A stretch of DNA of 64,000 nt from Shewanella sp. UCD-KL12 (GTDB taxonomy: Bacteria; Pseudomonadota; Gammaproteobacteria; Enterobacterales; Shewanellaceae), in assembly GCF_001957125.1 (NCBI RefSeq), contig NZ_MPHJ01000016.1, positions 51,719 through 115,718 on the forward strand. The letters are read 5' to 3'. Of this stretch, positions 17,533 to 26,494 are shown piece after piece. Numbering within the stretch: the first letter of the stretch is position 1; every line of letters starts with the position of its first letter. The translations under genes were made by a program, and so were the position numbers. A model generated the notes under the pieces. It ran no database searches, was not told where the DNA came from, and saw only the letters and a program-made list of their open reading frames with translations.

Positions 17533-19704
17533 TCAACAAGTTTCCAGCCGTGCATAAGCGACCACGAGCCACTTACTACCCACATCAAAAAAGTTAACTT
17601 GTACTCTAGCTTGTGGTCCACTCCCTTCGGTGCCAGTTACTTTGCCTTCACCAAACTTAGGGTGATTAACACTTTGGCCAATATTAAAACCTGAATCGTT
17701 CACCACAGTACTGCGGTTACGGCTAAATGAAGGGCTGGCACTTTGAGATGCATTGACCTGAGTTTTAAGTCGGATCTCCTCAACATGTTCAGTGGGGATC
17801 TCCTTAATAAACCGAGAAGGCCGAGCAAAGTTTTCACGACCATAAATACGGCGAGTTTCAGCGTAGGTGATATAGAGCTTCTCCATCGCACGCGTCATTC
17901 CGACATAACAGAGGCGTCGCTCTTCATCGAGTCTATCGCCCTCGTCCATGGCCATCTGGCTAGGGAAAATTCCCTCCTCAACGCCCGACATAAACACCAC
18001 AGGGAACTCAAGGCCCTTTGCAGAGTGCAGCGTCATTAACTGCACCGCATCAGTAAAGGCATCCGCTTGCCCTTCGCCCGCTTCAAGGGCTGCATGGGAT
18101 AGGAAAGCACTTAGCTCGCCCATATCCTCAATCTCTTCAGGCATAACAAAGGTACGGGCAGCCGTCACAAGCTCATCGAGGTTTTCTACTCTTGAGCGCG
18201 CCTTCTCGCCCTTCTCCGCTTCATACATAGCCTTGAGGCCTGACTCTCGGGTCACATGATCGGTAGTGCGATGTAGACTCATCTCTTCGGTGTCTTGCTG
18301 CATCTCAACAATCAGATCCATAAAGCCACGCACCGCATTAGCAGCACGGCCACTAAGCAGCTTCTCTTCTAAGGCACGTAAACAGGTCTGCCACAGCGTT
18401 AACTCTTGCTGCTTGGCCGTTGAACGTAAAATATCGAGGGTTCTGCCACCGATACCACGCGCAGGCGTATTCACCACACGTTCAAACGCTGCATCGTCAT
18501 CTTTATTATTGATAAGACGCAGGTAACTCATGGCATCTTTGATCTCTTGGCGTTCGAAGAAGCGCAAACCGCCATAAATTCGGTATGCCAAGCCCTTATG
18601 TAGCAAAGCTTCTTCAAGTACACGAGATTGGGCATTAGAGCGATATAAGATGGCGCAACTACTGAGATCGCCGCCCATATCATGCCAGTCACTGATCCTG
18701 CCTACGATAAACCTAGCTTCATCCATCTCATTGAATGCACAATAAACAGAGATCTGCTCACCGTCTTTATCTTCGGTCCAGAGCTTCTTACCTAAACGCT
18801 CTGGGTTATTAGCAATCAGTTCATTTGACGCTTTTAGGATATGGCCGGTAGAGCGATAGTTTTGCTCAAGACGTATGGTGCCCGCTTTAGGGAAGTCCTC
18901 TAAGAACTTATGCAGGTTTTCAACTTGAGCGCCGCGCCAACCATAAATAGACTGATCATCATCACCAACAATCATCACATTAGCGCCTTCACCGGCAAGC
19001 ACTCGAATCCAAGCATATTGAATCGCGTTGGTATCTTGAAACTCGTCCACCAAAATATTTTTAAATCTATCTTGATAGTGCTGCAGCACATGAGGTTTAT
19101 TGAGCCACAGCTCGTGAGCACGCAGTAAGATCTCGGCAAAATCAACCAAGCCTGCTCTATCGCAAGACTCTTGATACACCTGATAAATCTGCAGCAAGTT
19201 CTGCTCGATTGGGAAACCACCAGCATCGATATGCTTAGGTCTTAACCCCTGATCTTTCTTACCATTGATGTAACCTTGCGCTTGACGAGGAGGGTATTGC
19301 TTCTCATCTAAGTTAAGGCTTTTTAAAATTCGTTTTATCAAACGTAACTGATCATCGGAGTCGATAATCTGAAAGGTTTGCGGCAAGTTCGCATCTTGGT
19401 AATGAGTTCGCAACAAGCGATGCGCTAAGCCATGGAAAGTACCTATCCACATGCGCCCCATGTTACTGCCACTCACCTTTTCCACCCGCTCACGCATCTC
19501 TGCTGCAGCTTTGTTGGTAAAGGTTACCGCTAAAATTGAATATGGACTCTGCTGTTCGACCTGCATTAGCCAGGCAATTCTATGGGTTAAAACCCGAGTT
19601 TTGCCACTACCAGCACCCGCCAATACCAACATACTGGATTGTGGTGCCCCTACGGCTTCGCGCTGTTTCTCATTCAGGCCGTCTAGTAAAGAAGATACGT
19701 CCAT
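17533..19704 (-). CDS. uvrD: DNA helicase II
   Basis: This is a superfamily 1A 3'-5' DNA helicase of 723 residues acting in nucleotide excision and mismatch repair. Motif I is AGAGSGKT, motif Ia is AVTFTNKAAAEM, motif II is VDEFQDTN, motif III is GDDDQSIYGWRGA, motif IV is LEQNYRS, and motif VI is VGMTRA. The C-terminal region ends with the UvrD Tudor-like domain (VNHPKFGEGKVTG). The ATG at 19704 is preferred to an upstream in-frame start at 19746 because GGAGG precedes it and the protein then begins MDVSSLLDGLNEKQREAV, as in E. coli UvrD. No convincing SOS box was found upstream. Confidence 0.97.
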   Translation of the reverse strand: MDVSSLLDGLNEKQREAVGAPQSSMLVLAGAGSGKTRVLTHRIAWLMQVEQQSPYSILAVTFTNKAAAEMRERVEKVSGSNMGRMWIGTFHGLAHRLLRTHYQDANLPQTFQIIDSDDQLRLIKRILKSLNLDEKQYPPRQAQGYINGKKDQGLRPKHIDAGGFPIEQNLLQIYQVYQESCDRAGLVDFAEILLRAHELWLNKPHVLQHYQDRFKNILVDEFQDTNAIQYAWIRVLAGEGANVMIVGDDDQSIYGWRGAQVENLHKFLEDFPKAGTIRLEQNYRSTGHILKASNELIANNPERLGKKLWTEDKDGEQISVYCAFNEMDEARFIVGRISDWHDMGGDLSSCAILYRSNAQSRVLEEALLHKGLAYRIYGGLRFFERQEIKDAMSYLRLINNKDDDAAFERVVNTPARGIGGRTLDILRSTAKQQELTLWQTCLRALEEKLLSGRAANAVRGFMDLIVEMQQDTEEMSLHRTTDHVTRESGLKAMYEAEKGEKARSRVENLDELVTAARTFVMPEEIEDMGELSAFLSHAALEAGEGQADAFTDAVQLMTLHSAKGLEFPVVFMSGVEEGIFPSQMAMDEGDRLDEERRLCYVGMTRAMEKLYITYAETRRIYGRENFARPSRFIKEIPTEHVEEIRLKTQVNASQSASPSFSRNRSTVVNDSGFNIGQSVNHPKFGEGKVTGTEGSGPQARVQVNFFDVGSKWLVVAYARLETC

Positions 19705-19752
19705 TCTTGCCTCCAAAAAATCAAGGGGGCAGTATAACAGGAGCAAGGGAGG

Positions 19753-19780
19753 AGATCCTAGACAACAGGTCCTAGGATCT
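19753..19780 (-). terminator. Hairpin between ridA-like gene and uvrD
   Basis: A 9-bp perfect stem, AGATCCTAG and CTAGGATCT, with a ten-base loop, 25 bases after the RidA-family stop codon. There is no clear T-tract on the minus strand, so it may only partly terminate. Confidence 0.45.
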
Positions 19781-19804
19781 AATTTCTAGACACTAGAATC
19801 TTCT

Positions 19805-20158
19805 TTAAGCCTTCTCAGCTGCAACAACAGATATCTCAACAAGCAGCGCCTCGCGTGCCATTTTGGCTTCGACACAAGCACGAGCAGGTGCATGGCCTTC
19901 TGGTACCCAGGCATCCCATACAGCATTCATATCAGCAAAATACTTCATATCACTAACATAGATGGTTGCCGACAAGATATGCTCACGATCGCTACCAGCT
20001 TGGATAAGCAACTCATCGACCTTCTCAAGCATAGTTGCAGTCTGCTCAGTAATGCCTTGGGTGGCATCTTTACATACCTGTCCACAAAGGTAGATGGTGC
20101 CGTTGTGCTTAACGATGCGACTCATTCGTGCTTTTGTCTCTTGTCTCTCTATTTTCAT
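19805..20158 (-). CDS. RidA/YjgF-family protein
   Basis: This 117-residue cytosolic protein belongs to the RidA superfamily: GTIYLCGQVCKD, QTATMLEKVDELL, ILSATIYVSDMKYFADMNAVWDAWV and PARACVEAKMA. Classical members hydrolyse reactive enamine/imine intermediates; the key arginine is present in PARACVEA. The AGGAAAAACA upstream supports the first ATG rather than the internal one at residue 12. It is divergent from a LysR-type gene, which may control it. Which Rid subfamily it belongs to cannot be settled by eye. Confidence 0.85.
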   Translation of the reverse strand: MKIERQETKARMSRIVKHNGTIYLCGQVCKDATQGITEQTATMLEKVDELLIQAGSDREHILSATIYVSDMKYFADMNAVWDAWVPEGHAPARACVEAKMAREALLVEISVVAAEKA

Positions 20159-20452
20159 TGTTTTTCCTATTGTTAGTTTAGCCTTCGTATCTTACGGAAG
20201 TTGTAGTAAAAAGTTTAAAGCTAGATCAACTCAACATGATTCTTCCTAGTTCGTGAACAAGGATTTTGTCCTATATGTCGACAAATTAACAGCAAGTATT
20301 AATCCAGCTAATCACCACTTAAGGCTCTCTTATATTAAAACAAGTTTCAGCTAACAAAATTGAGAGATAAATGACAATATCTCTGATCATAAAATACAAA
20401 CATGTAAAAATAACCTCATTGAACATGTATACAAAACAAGGCTTAGCACTCA

Positions 20453-21376
20453 ATGAATACTAATGACTTAGATCTTTTTGTTGCGGTAGCAAAGCTAGGC
20501 AGTTTCGCTAAAGCAGCCGCCTCCTTTGATACTCGCCGCGCGCTCGTCAGTCGCCGCATCGGTGAGTTAGAGAAGCAGCTAGGCACACCGCTATTTATTC
20601 GAACGACCAGAGCCATGTCGTTAACACCGAGTGGGGAGTTATTTCTTGAGCAGGTCGAGCCCATTCTTAATCAACTATATAACGCCACTCACACGATAAA
20701 AAACCAACACACTCAAATTGAAGGAAAGCTACGCATAGGCTTACTCCCATTTGCAGATAAGTTACTGGCAACTCAAATTGCTGACTTTAGTTTTGTGTAC
20801 CCACAAGTACAGCTTGATGTTTTCACGATTACTGGAGGCTACCGAGAGATAACTCGGCTGGGGTTAGACTTTGTTTTAGATGTGGGCCAACTCGATGACA
20901 GCAGTTTTATCGCTAAAAAGCTCATTTCATTCAAGCAGAAACTGTTCGCTTCCCCGGATTATTTGGCTAAAAACCCAAGCATTAACTCCATTGAAGATCT
21001 ACAAGCCCATAAGCTATTAGCCTCGCGTTCTGGATCCCGCTCAGCAGAGAGGCTCATTGACAATCGATGGCATTTTACGGATACCTCTATCGACGTAAAA
21101 CATAAAGTGACCACCAGTGACTTTAATTCCCTCTATAGTTTCTGTTTAGCGGGTGCAGGCATTGCTCAACTGCCTTCAAGCATAGTCTTAGAGGATCTGA
21201 TCAACAAAAGACTCGTGAATGTGTTGCCAGAGCTAGAGACGGAACAGACTGATGTATATCTTATCTACCCAAGCCGTAAACATATGACCTCAGCAGCAAG
21301 ACTCTTTATTGACTATATTCATCAGGCACTTGAGGGGATACAGCTAGGTGCGGTTAAGATGAGAGAGCAAAGATAA
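20453..21376 (+). CDS. LysR-family transcriptional regulator
   Basis: A 307-residue regulator. Residues 1-60 form the winged helix-turn-helix (DLDLFVAVAKLGSFAKAAASFDTRRALVSRRIGELEKQLGT and FIRTTRAMSLTPSG), and residues about 85-300 form the effector-binding domain. The HTH resembles the CrgA/AaeR-like clade that usually represses or activates a divergent gene. The divergent neighbour is the RidA-family gene 294 bases away, and the convergent one is an outer-membrane barrel. The inducer is not predictable. Confidence 0.9.
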   Translation: MNTNDLDLFVAVAKLGSFAKAAASFDTRRALVSRRIGELEKQLGTPLFIRTTRAMSLTPSGELFLEQVEPILNQLYNATHTIKNQHTQIEGKLRIGLLPFADKLLATQIADFSFVYPQVQLDVFTITGGYREITRLGLDFVLDVGQLDDSSFIAKKLISFKQKLFASPDYLAKNPSINSIEDLQAHKLLASRSGSRSAERLIDNRWHFTDTSIDVKHKVTTSDFNSLYSFCLAGAGIAQLPSSIVLEDLINKRLVNVLPELETEQTDVYLIYPSRKHMTSAARLFIDYIHQALEGIQLGAVKMREQR

Positions 21377-21400
21377 TTTTGCATTGAAAAGCACATAAAA

Positions 21401-21433
21401 ACAAAAAAGAGTATGGAGACCAGCCCCATACTC
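21401..21433 (-). terminator. Terminator after the outer-membrane barrel gene
   Basis: Arms GAGTATGG and CCATACTC enclose a nine-base loop, with a run of T residues on the minus strand beyond the stem. It serves the leftward barrel gene and may also stop the convergent LysR transcript. Confidence 0.75.
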
Positions 21434-21459
21434 AAAAGCAGATAGGTTAGGCTATCAAT

Positions 21460-21999
21460 TTAAAAACGGTAATCTAAAGAGAGGTAAACTTGTTGGCTGT
21501 TTTCGATTTCAATACCTGACTCACTATAGTCCTGCTCTAGGTAGCGATAGCCAAGATCTGAGGATAGGTGCTTACTCCATTTATATTGCATACCCACTTG
21601 CCCACCCCAGACAAAATCGGTTGATGCTCTTCCAGCAATCTTATTGTCATTGACCCCGGTCGTTACACCTGCAAATAAATTCACATTTTGATGTACTGGA
21701 AATAGGTAATCATAGGAGACCAACCAGCTATACTGCTCCTGCTTGTATTGGCTACCAGATGCAGAAAACTTATCTTCCATATAACCAAAGGTACCTGTGA
21801 TTCTATGATGATTTTCAATGATCATCCCGATACGTCCTTGGTATGAAAGATCTTCACTGTCTTTTTTCACGGCACCAGCAATACTGTCAGTTTGATAGCC
21901 AAGCGCAGCCCCAGCAAAGTAGTCAATCTCTAATGCCTGTGCTGAAGAACAAACTAACGTCGAGCCTGCTAATAACATCATTAATTTAGTACTTTTCAT
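21460..21999 (-). CDS. Small outer-membrane beta-barrel protein
   Basis: A 179-residue protein with a cleavable signal peptide (MKSTKLMMLLAGSTLVCSSAQA, cleavage before LEIDYF). The mature part alternates polar and aromatic/hydrophobic residues, as in 8-stranded barrels, and ends in the outer-membrane insertion signal YLSLDYRF with terminal Phe. No specific function can be assigned. The ATG is preceded by TAGGAGT. It is divergent from an RND efflux operon with a 359-base spacer. Confidence 0.75.
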   Translation of the reverse strand: MKSTKLMMLLAGSTLVCSSAQALEIDYFAGAALGYQTDSIAGAVKKDSEDLSYQGRIGMIIENHHRITGTFGYMEDKFSASGSQYKQEQYSWLVSYDYLFPVHQNVNLFAGVTTGVNDNKIAGRASTDFVWGGQVGMQYKWSKHLSSDLGYRYLEQDYSESGIEIENSQQVYLSLDYRF

Positions 22000-22358
22000 C
22001 GTTGACTCCTATTGATAATAAAAAATATGAAGTCACCCAATTGATGAACTTCGATGGAGTAACTTTAAGGAAATCATCACCATAAAAGAAGCCCGTTTAA
22101 ACGGACTCTTTGTACCATTAACTAATACAATCAGATGAATATTTACAGAATAGAGTCAACACGTTAACCCTATAAAAACAACTAACTTAACATTAAGGGT
22201 TCTTCTTAGTTGCGCCATCAAAGTAACCACTCAGCCTTAGTTAAAATGTCCAAAAACTGACTATTGTCTCGATTTTTGAGTCAATGAAACTACTCATATA
22301 CCGCTACTCTAGACTGACAGGACTCACTATTATCTCGCCATAAACTAAGGAGATATTA
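22000..22358. promoter_or_regulatory. Divergent spacer, barrel gene and RND efflux operon
   Basis: This 359-base region must contain promoters in both directions. It also holds a palindrome CCGTTTAAACGG at 22093-22104 flanked by GAAG and CTCTTT, which looks like a terminator in an unexpected place. No regulator binding site could be identified with confidence. Confidence 0.4.
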
Positions 22359-23438
22359 ATGAGCACACACAAGTACTCAGCGCTATTAATAGCAATGCTA
22401 CTCAGCACTGCTTGTAGCCAAGAACAGGCTAGCGAGCCCAAGCCATCGCAGCCTATCGCTGTGATGACTATTAATCAAACCAACTTAAACCATGAATTAC
22501 GCTTTACTGGCATTCTAGAGTCTCAGAAACAAGCCCAAATGGCCTTTCGCGTAGCCGGAACGCTCAATGAGATACTGGTTGAGCAAGGAGACAGAGTCGA
22601 ATCAGGGCAGCTACTCGCACGTCTCGATCCCCATGATTACCAAGTTAGAGTGGCAGAGTTGGAGGCGCGAAGACGCGAAGCTAAAGCAAGCCACCAGCAA
22701 GCAATCAGTGAGTTAGAACGTAGCCAGTTTGCTCAACGTGGGGATGCGATTTCTCAAGTCTCTGTAGATAGAGCCCAAACCGCAGTCGCTCGGGCACAAG
22801 CTGGGATAGCTGTAATTGAACAAAACCTCATTCAGGCCAAGGATGCACTTAGATACACTGAGCTCAAAGCGCCTTTTAGTGGCGTGATAGGTAAAAAGAA
22901 TTTTGATAACTATGAGCAGGTTGCTCCAGGATTACCCGTATTCATAGTGCATCAACCTGAGGCGCTTCAAGCCGTTATCGATATACCTGAGCGACTATTA
23001 CCGCTCTTTCATCAAGGCCTAAAAACCAGCATATATCACAACAATAACTCACTACCACTGTTTGGCGTAGTCAAAGAGATCACCAGTATTCCAGACCCTA
23101 TTAAGCGAACATTTAGCGCAACCATTCCGCTTAATAAGCCTGATGGTACTAGCTACCCAGGCATGGTTATCTCGGCCCGTATAGCCGATAAACAGGTAAA
23201 CAAGCGGGGACTCTGCTTACCAGCAAGTGCGCTTTACACCTTAAAAAACCAGCCACATATATCAAAAATTTCAGCTGACGGTATTGAACGTGTACAGGTG
23301 GAGGTCATTAGGCAAGGCAGAGATAATAGCTGTGTCGTCGGCGATATAAACCTCAAAGATCGCATTATTGTCGCAGGTGCCGCTTTTGTACATGAAGATA
23401 GCGCTATCGATAATATTATCGATGCGGGAGTTCGATAA
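22359..23438 (+). CDS. RND efflux periplasmic adaptor lipoprotein
   Basis: This 359-residue membrane-fusion protein bridges an inner-membrane RND pump and an outer-membrane channel. The N-terminus carries a lipobox (LLSTAC) for anchoring in the inner membrane. The lipoyl half-motifs are AGTLNEILVEQGDRVESGQLLARLDPHDY and LKAPFSGVIGK, enclosing a coiled-coil hairpin (about residues 95-155). AAGGAG stands before the ATG. The stop codon overlaps the pump start by one base (TAATG), giving translational coupling. Substrates of the system are unknown. Confidence 0.93.
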   Translation: MSTHKYSALLIAMLLSTACSQEQASEPKPSQPIAVMTINQTNLNHELRFTGILESQKQAQMAFRVAGTLNEILVEQGDRVESGQLLARLDPHDYQVRVAELEARRREAKASHQQAISELERSQFAQRGDAISQVSVDRAQTAVARAQAGIAVIEQNLIQAKDALRYTELKAPFSGVIGKKNFDNYEQVAPGLPVFIVHQPEALQAVIDIPERLLPLFHQGLKTSIYHNNNSLPLFGVVKEITSIPDPIKRTFSATIPLNKPDGTSYPGMVISARIADKQVNKRGLCLPASALYTLKNQPHISKISADGIERVQVEVIRQGRDNSCVVGDINLKDRIIVAGAAFVHEDSAIDNIIDAGVR

Positions 23439-26400
23439 TGAATCTCGCTCAATTTGCCATAAAACAACGCACCTTCGTCTGCTTTTTTACGGCGCTGTGT
23501 ATTATCACAGGTATCTACTCCTATTTCGATTTAGGTAAACTTGAAGATCCGGCCTTTACTGTCAAAACAGCCGTTGTAGTCACCCTTTACCCTGGTGCAT
23601 CGGCACAAGAAGTAGAGGAGATGGTCACAGATACGATAGAAACAAAACTGCAAGAGATGGGCTCACTCGACACCTTAAGGTCGCTATCACGTCCTGGAAT
23701 GTCGATGATCTTTGTTGATCTCAAAGAATCCGTTAGCTCAAATCAGCTCCCTCAAGAGTGGGATCTGTTAAGACGTAAGGTGGCTGATATTCAACTCTCT
23801 CTGCCACTCGAGGCGCAGATCAACATAGTCCAAGATGAGTTCTCAGAAGTGTACGGTATGGTATTTGCCATCCACAGTACCGATACTGAGCCACACCAGC
23901 TTAAAACCTACGCCGAAACCCTACAACGTAAGCTCAATGAAGTCGATGGCATCAAAAAAGTTGAGCTACATGGCGCTGAGCAGCGCGTGGTTTATATCGA
24001 TATTGATGATGAGAAGGTCGCCAATTTCAACCTATCTACGGCGCAGGTGTTTAATCAGATCAACAGCCAGAATATAACCTTAGATGCCGGCGGCTATGAC
24101 TCAGGTATTGAGCGTATTCGCGTGTCTCAAACTGGCAGCTTTTCTAGCTTAGAAGATATCGAAAACATCACTGTTCGCTCAGGCATTAGCCAGCTATCAA
24201 CAGGACTGATTCGACTCGGTGATATTGCTGATATCTACTATGGGTATCAAACACCCGCGCTTTCACAAAGCCGATTCAATGGCGAGCGAGCTGTAACAAT
24301 AGCCGCAAGCCCGGTCGATGGTATCAATGTGGTCACACTCGGTGACACCATCAAAGCAGTAATCGACGATCTCCAGCAGCAGTTACCTGTAGGCGTGAAG
24401 ATTAGCACTATCGCCTTTCAGCCTGATGAAGTTCAAAAATCGATAAACTCTTTCATCACTAACCTGCTGGAAAGCATCACTATCGTCGTTATCATCTTGA
24501 TGTTTTTTATGGGCTGGAAAAGTGCGGCAGTGGTTGGCTCCAGCTTACTGATGACCATACTATTCACCCTGATCTATATGAATTTTGCCAGTATCGATCT
24601 ACAGCGGGTTTCAGTAGGGTCATTTATCCTCGCGCTGGGCATGCTAGTTGATAATGCCATAGTGATCACCGATATGTTTGCGAGTAAGCTCAAGGCAGGC
24701 AAAGATAGACTGCTCGCAGCAACAGAGAGTGTCAGTGAAACAGCCTTACCGCTTCTTGGGGCGACCATCATTGCGATTATGGGGGCAACTCCTGTTATCT
24801 TTTCACAGACGGATGCCGCAGAGTTTGCCATATCCGTTGTTCAAATCTTAGCAAGCTCACTACTGCTATCATGGCTGGTCGCTATGACCATCACCCCGCT
24901 TATGTGTTGGGCATTTATCCGTGTAAAGCCTCAGCAAGCGGGTGATAACCTCACACCTACAGCAAAGAAGTTTAAAGCTATGTTGGTCTGGTGCGTATCA
25001 AAGCCAAAGAGCACAATAGCACTGGTTATTCCAGTGCTACTGATCACTCTAGCAGCCGTACCATTTATCAAAGTGAACTTCATTCCTACCTCAGATCGCC
25101 CTATGGTCTTCGTCGATTATTGGCTCCCTAATGGTAGCCGTATCGAGGAAGTGTCTGCAGATATGGCTGAAATTGAGAACTGGCTACTCAAACGCCCAGA
25201 AGTGGTCAATATCTCAACCTCAATCGGCGCGAGTGCTCCAAGGTTTTCAGTGACGGTAGAACCTGAGCCCCTTGATAGCAGTTATGGTCAAATCTTGATT
25301 AATACCCATGACTTTGAGGGAATAGAGAGCTTAATTCGTGACGGCAACAATTGGATAGCCAAGCAGTTCCCTCAAGCTCAACCACGATTTAGGGATCTAA
25401 AACTTGCCACCTCTGATAAGTTTAGTATCGAAACTCGCTTCTCAGGGCCTGATGCGCTGGTATTACAAGAGCTGTCATTAAAGGCTCAAGCCATTTTAGA
25501 CAAACACCCCCATACCCGCTATGTCAGAGATGATTGGCGTCAAGAGAGCAAGGTGCTCTACCCTGTAATTAATCAGGAAAAGTCGCGCTTAGCGGGCATA
25601 AACCGCACCGATATCACCCTTGCACTGAAGCGAGGTAGTGATGGCCTAACCATAGGACAACTCAGAGAAGATGGCTCTCAGCTACCCATAGTGCTAAATA
25701 GCTCAAAATCTGAGATTGATGATATCGGTAATATCCCTGTTCGCTCCATCGCAGGTATTCACAGTGTGCCACTTGCCCATGTGGTCGATAGTTTTGAGAT
25801 CCGTGGCGAGCAAAGCATGCTTTGGCGTCGAGATCGCGTACCAACACTCACAGTTCAAGCTGGGGTATTTGGCGACTCTATCGGTAATGTGCGCAATCAG
25901 ATTGCCGCAGAGATAGAGGCGATTGCACTCCCACCTGGCTATACCATGGAGTGGGGAGGCGAATATGCCGATGAGAGAGAAGCCATCGAAGACATTATTA
26001 AGCAGACACCTAAATCATTTCTGATCATGTTGATTATTTTGGTACTGCTGTTTAATGCCTTTAAGCAGCCCGCCATCATTTTAGTCACCCTCCCCCTCGC
26101 GATTATAGGCGTGTGTTGGAGTCTGATATTGCTAGGAAAACCTTTTGGCTTTATGGCCTTAGTGGGTGCTATCGCACTATCGGGAATGATTATCAAAAAT
26201 GGCATAGTACTGCTAGATCAAATTGAGCTAGAGCGTAAAAAAGGACAGCAACTCGATGATGCCATTATCAATGCCACCCTTAACCGTACTATGGCTATCT
26301 CAATGGGGGCGTTAACGACAGCACTGGGAATGATCCCTCTGCTGAGCGATCTCCTTTTCGATCAGATGGCAGCCACCATTATTGGCGGACTCGCAGTCGC

Positions 26401-26494
26401 GACGATTCTCTCGCTATTTATCACCCCCGCACTTTACAAGTTGGCTTTCCAACCTAAGAGATCTTCTGATGAGGTTTCAAATGAAAAAATCTAG
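23438..26494 (+). CDS. RND-family efflux pump permease
   Basis: This is a 1018-residue inner-membrane transporter of the AcrB superfamily, with TM1 at the N-terminus, a large periplasmic loop, TM2-6, a second loop and TM8-12. Motif GMLVDNAIVITD in TM4 carries the paired aspartate environment, although the classical DD in TM4 is replaced by VDNAI with one Asp before the Asn, as in many HAE-1 and related pumps. The family uses proton flux to expel drugs, dyes or lipids. It overlaps both neighbours in the operon. The closest known subgroup is uncertain; it lacks the heavy-metal hallmarks seen in CusA. Confidence 0.93.
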   Translation: MNLAQFAIKQRTFVCFFTALCIITGIYSYFDLGKLEDPAFTVKTAVVVTLYPGASAQEVEEMVTDTIETKLQEMGSLDTLRSLSRPGMSMIFVDLKESVSSNQLPQEWDLLRRKVADIQLSLPLEAQINIVQDEFSEVYGMVFAIHSTDTEPHQLKTYAETLQRKLNEVDGIKKVELHGAEQRVVYIDIDDEKVANFNLSTAQVFNQINSQNITLDAGGYDSGIERIRVSQTGSFSSLEDIENITVRSGISQLSTGLIRLGDIADIYYGYQTPALSQSRFNGERAVTIAASPVDGINVVTLGDTIKAVIDDLQQQLPVGVKISTIAFQPDEVQKSINSFITNLLESITIVVIILMFFMGWKSAAVVGSSLLMTILFTLIYMNFASIDLQRVSVGSFILALGMLVDNAIVITDMFASKLKAGKDRLLAATESVSETALPLLGATIIAIMGATPVIFSQTDAAEFAISVVQILASSLLLSWLVAMTITPLMCWAFIRVKPQQAGDNLTPTAKKFKAMLVWCVSKPKSTIALVIPVLLITLAAVPFIKVNFIPTSDRPMVFVDYWLPNGSRIEEVSADMAEIENWLLKRPEVVNISTSIGASAPRFSVTVEPEPLDSSYGQILINTHDFEGIESLIRDGNNWIAKQFPQAQPRFRDLKLATSDKFSIETRFSGPDALVLQELSLKAQAILDKHPHTRYVRDDWRQESKVLYPVINQEKSRLAGINRTDITLALKRGSDGLTIGQLREDGSQLPIVLNSSKSEIDDIGNIPVRSIAGIHSVPLAHVVDSFEIRGEQSMLWRRDRVPTLTVQAGVFGDSIGNVRNQIAAEIEAIALPPGYTMEWGGEYADEREAIEDIIKQTPKSFLIMLIILVLLFNAFKQPAIILVTLPLAIIGVCWSLILLGKPFGFMALVGAIALSGMIIKNGIVLLDQIELERKKGQQLDDAIINATLNRTMAISMGALTTALGMIPLLSDLLFDQMAATIIGGLAVATILSLFITPALYKLAFQPKRSSDEVSNEKI

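Noticed and set aside
19700..19760. SOS (LexA) box upstream of uvrD
   Set aside because: A CTGTTATACTG stretch is present but does not fit the CTGT-N8-ACAG pattern.
23438..26494. Heavy-metal (CusA-type) RND pump
   Set aside because: Although a metal operon occurs in the window, this pump lies far from it and lacks recognisable CusA-like methionine motifs.
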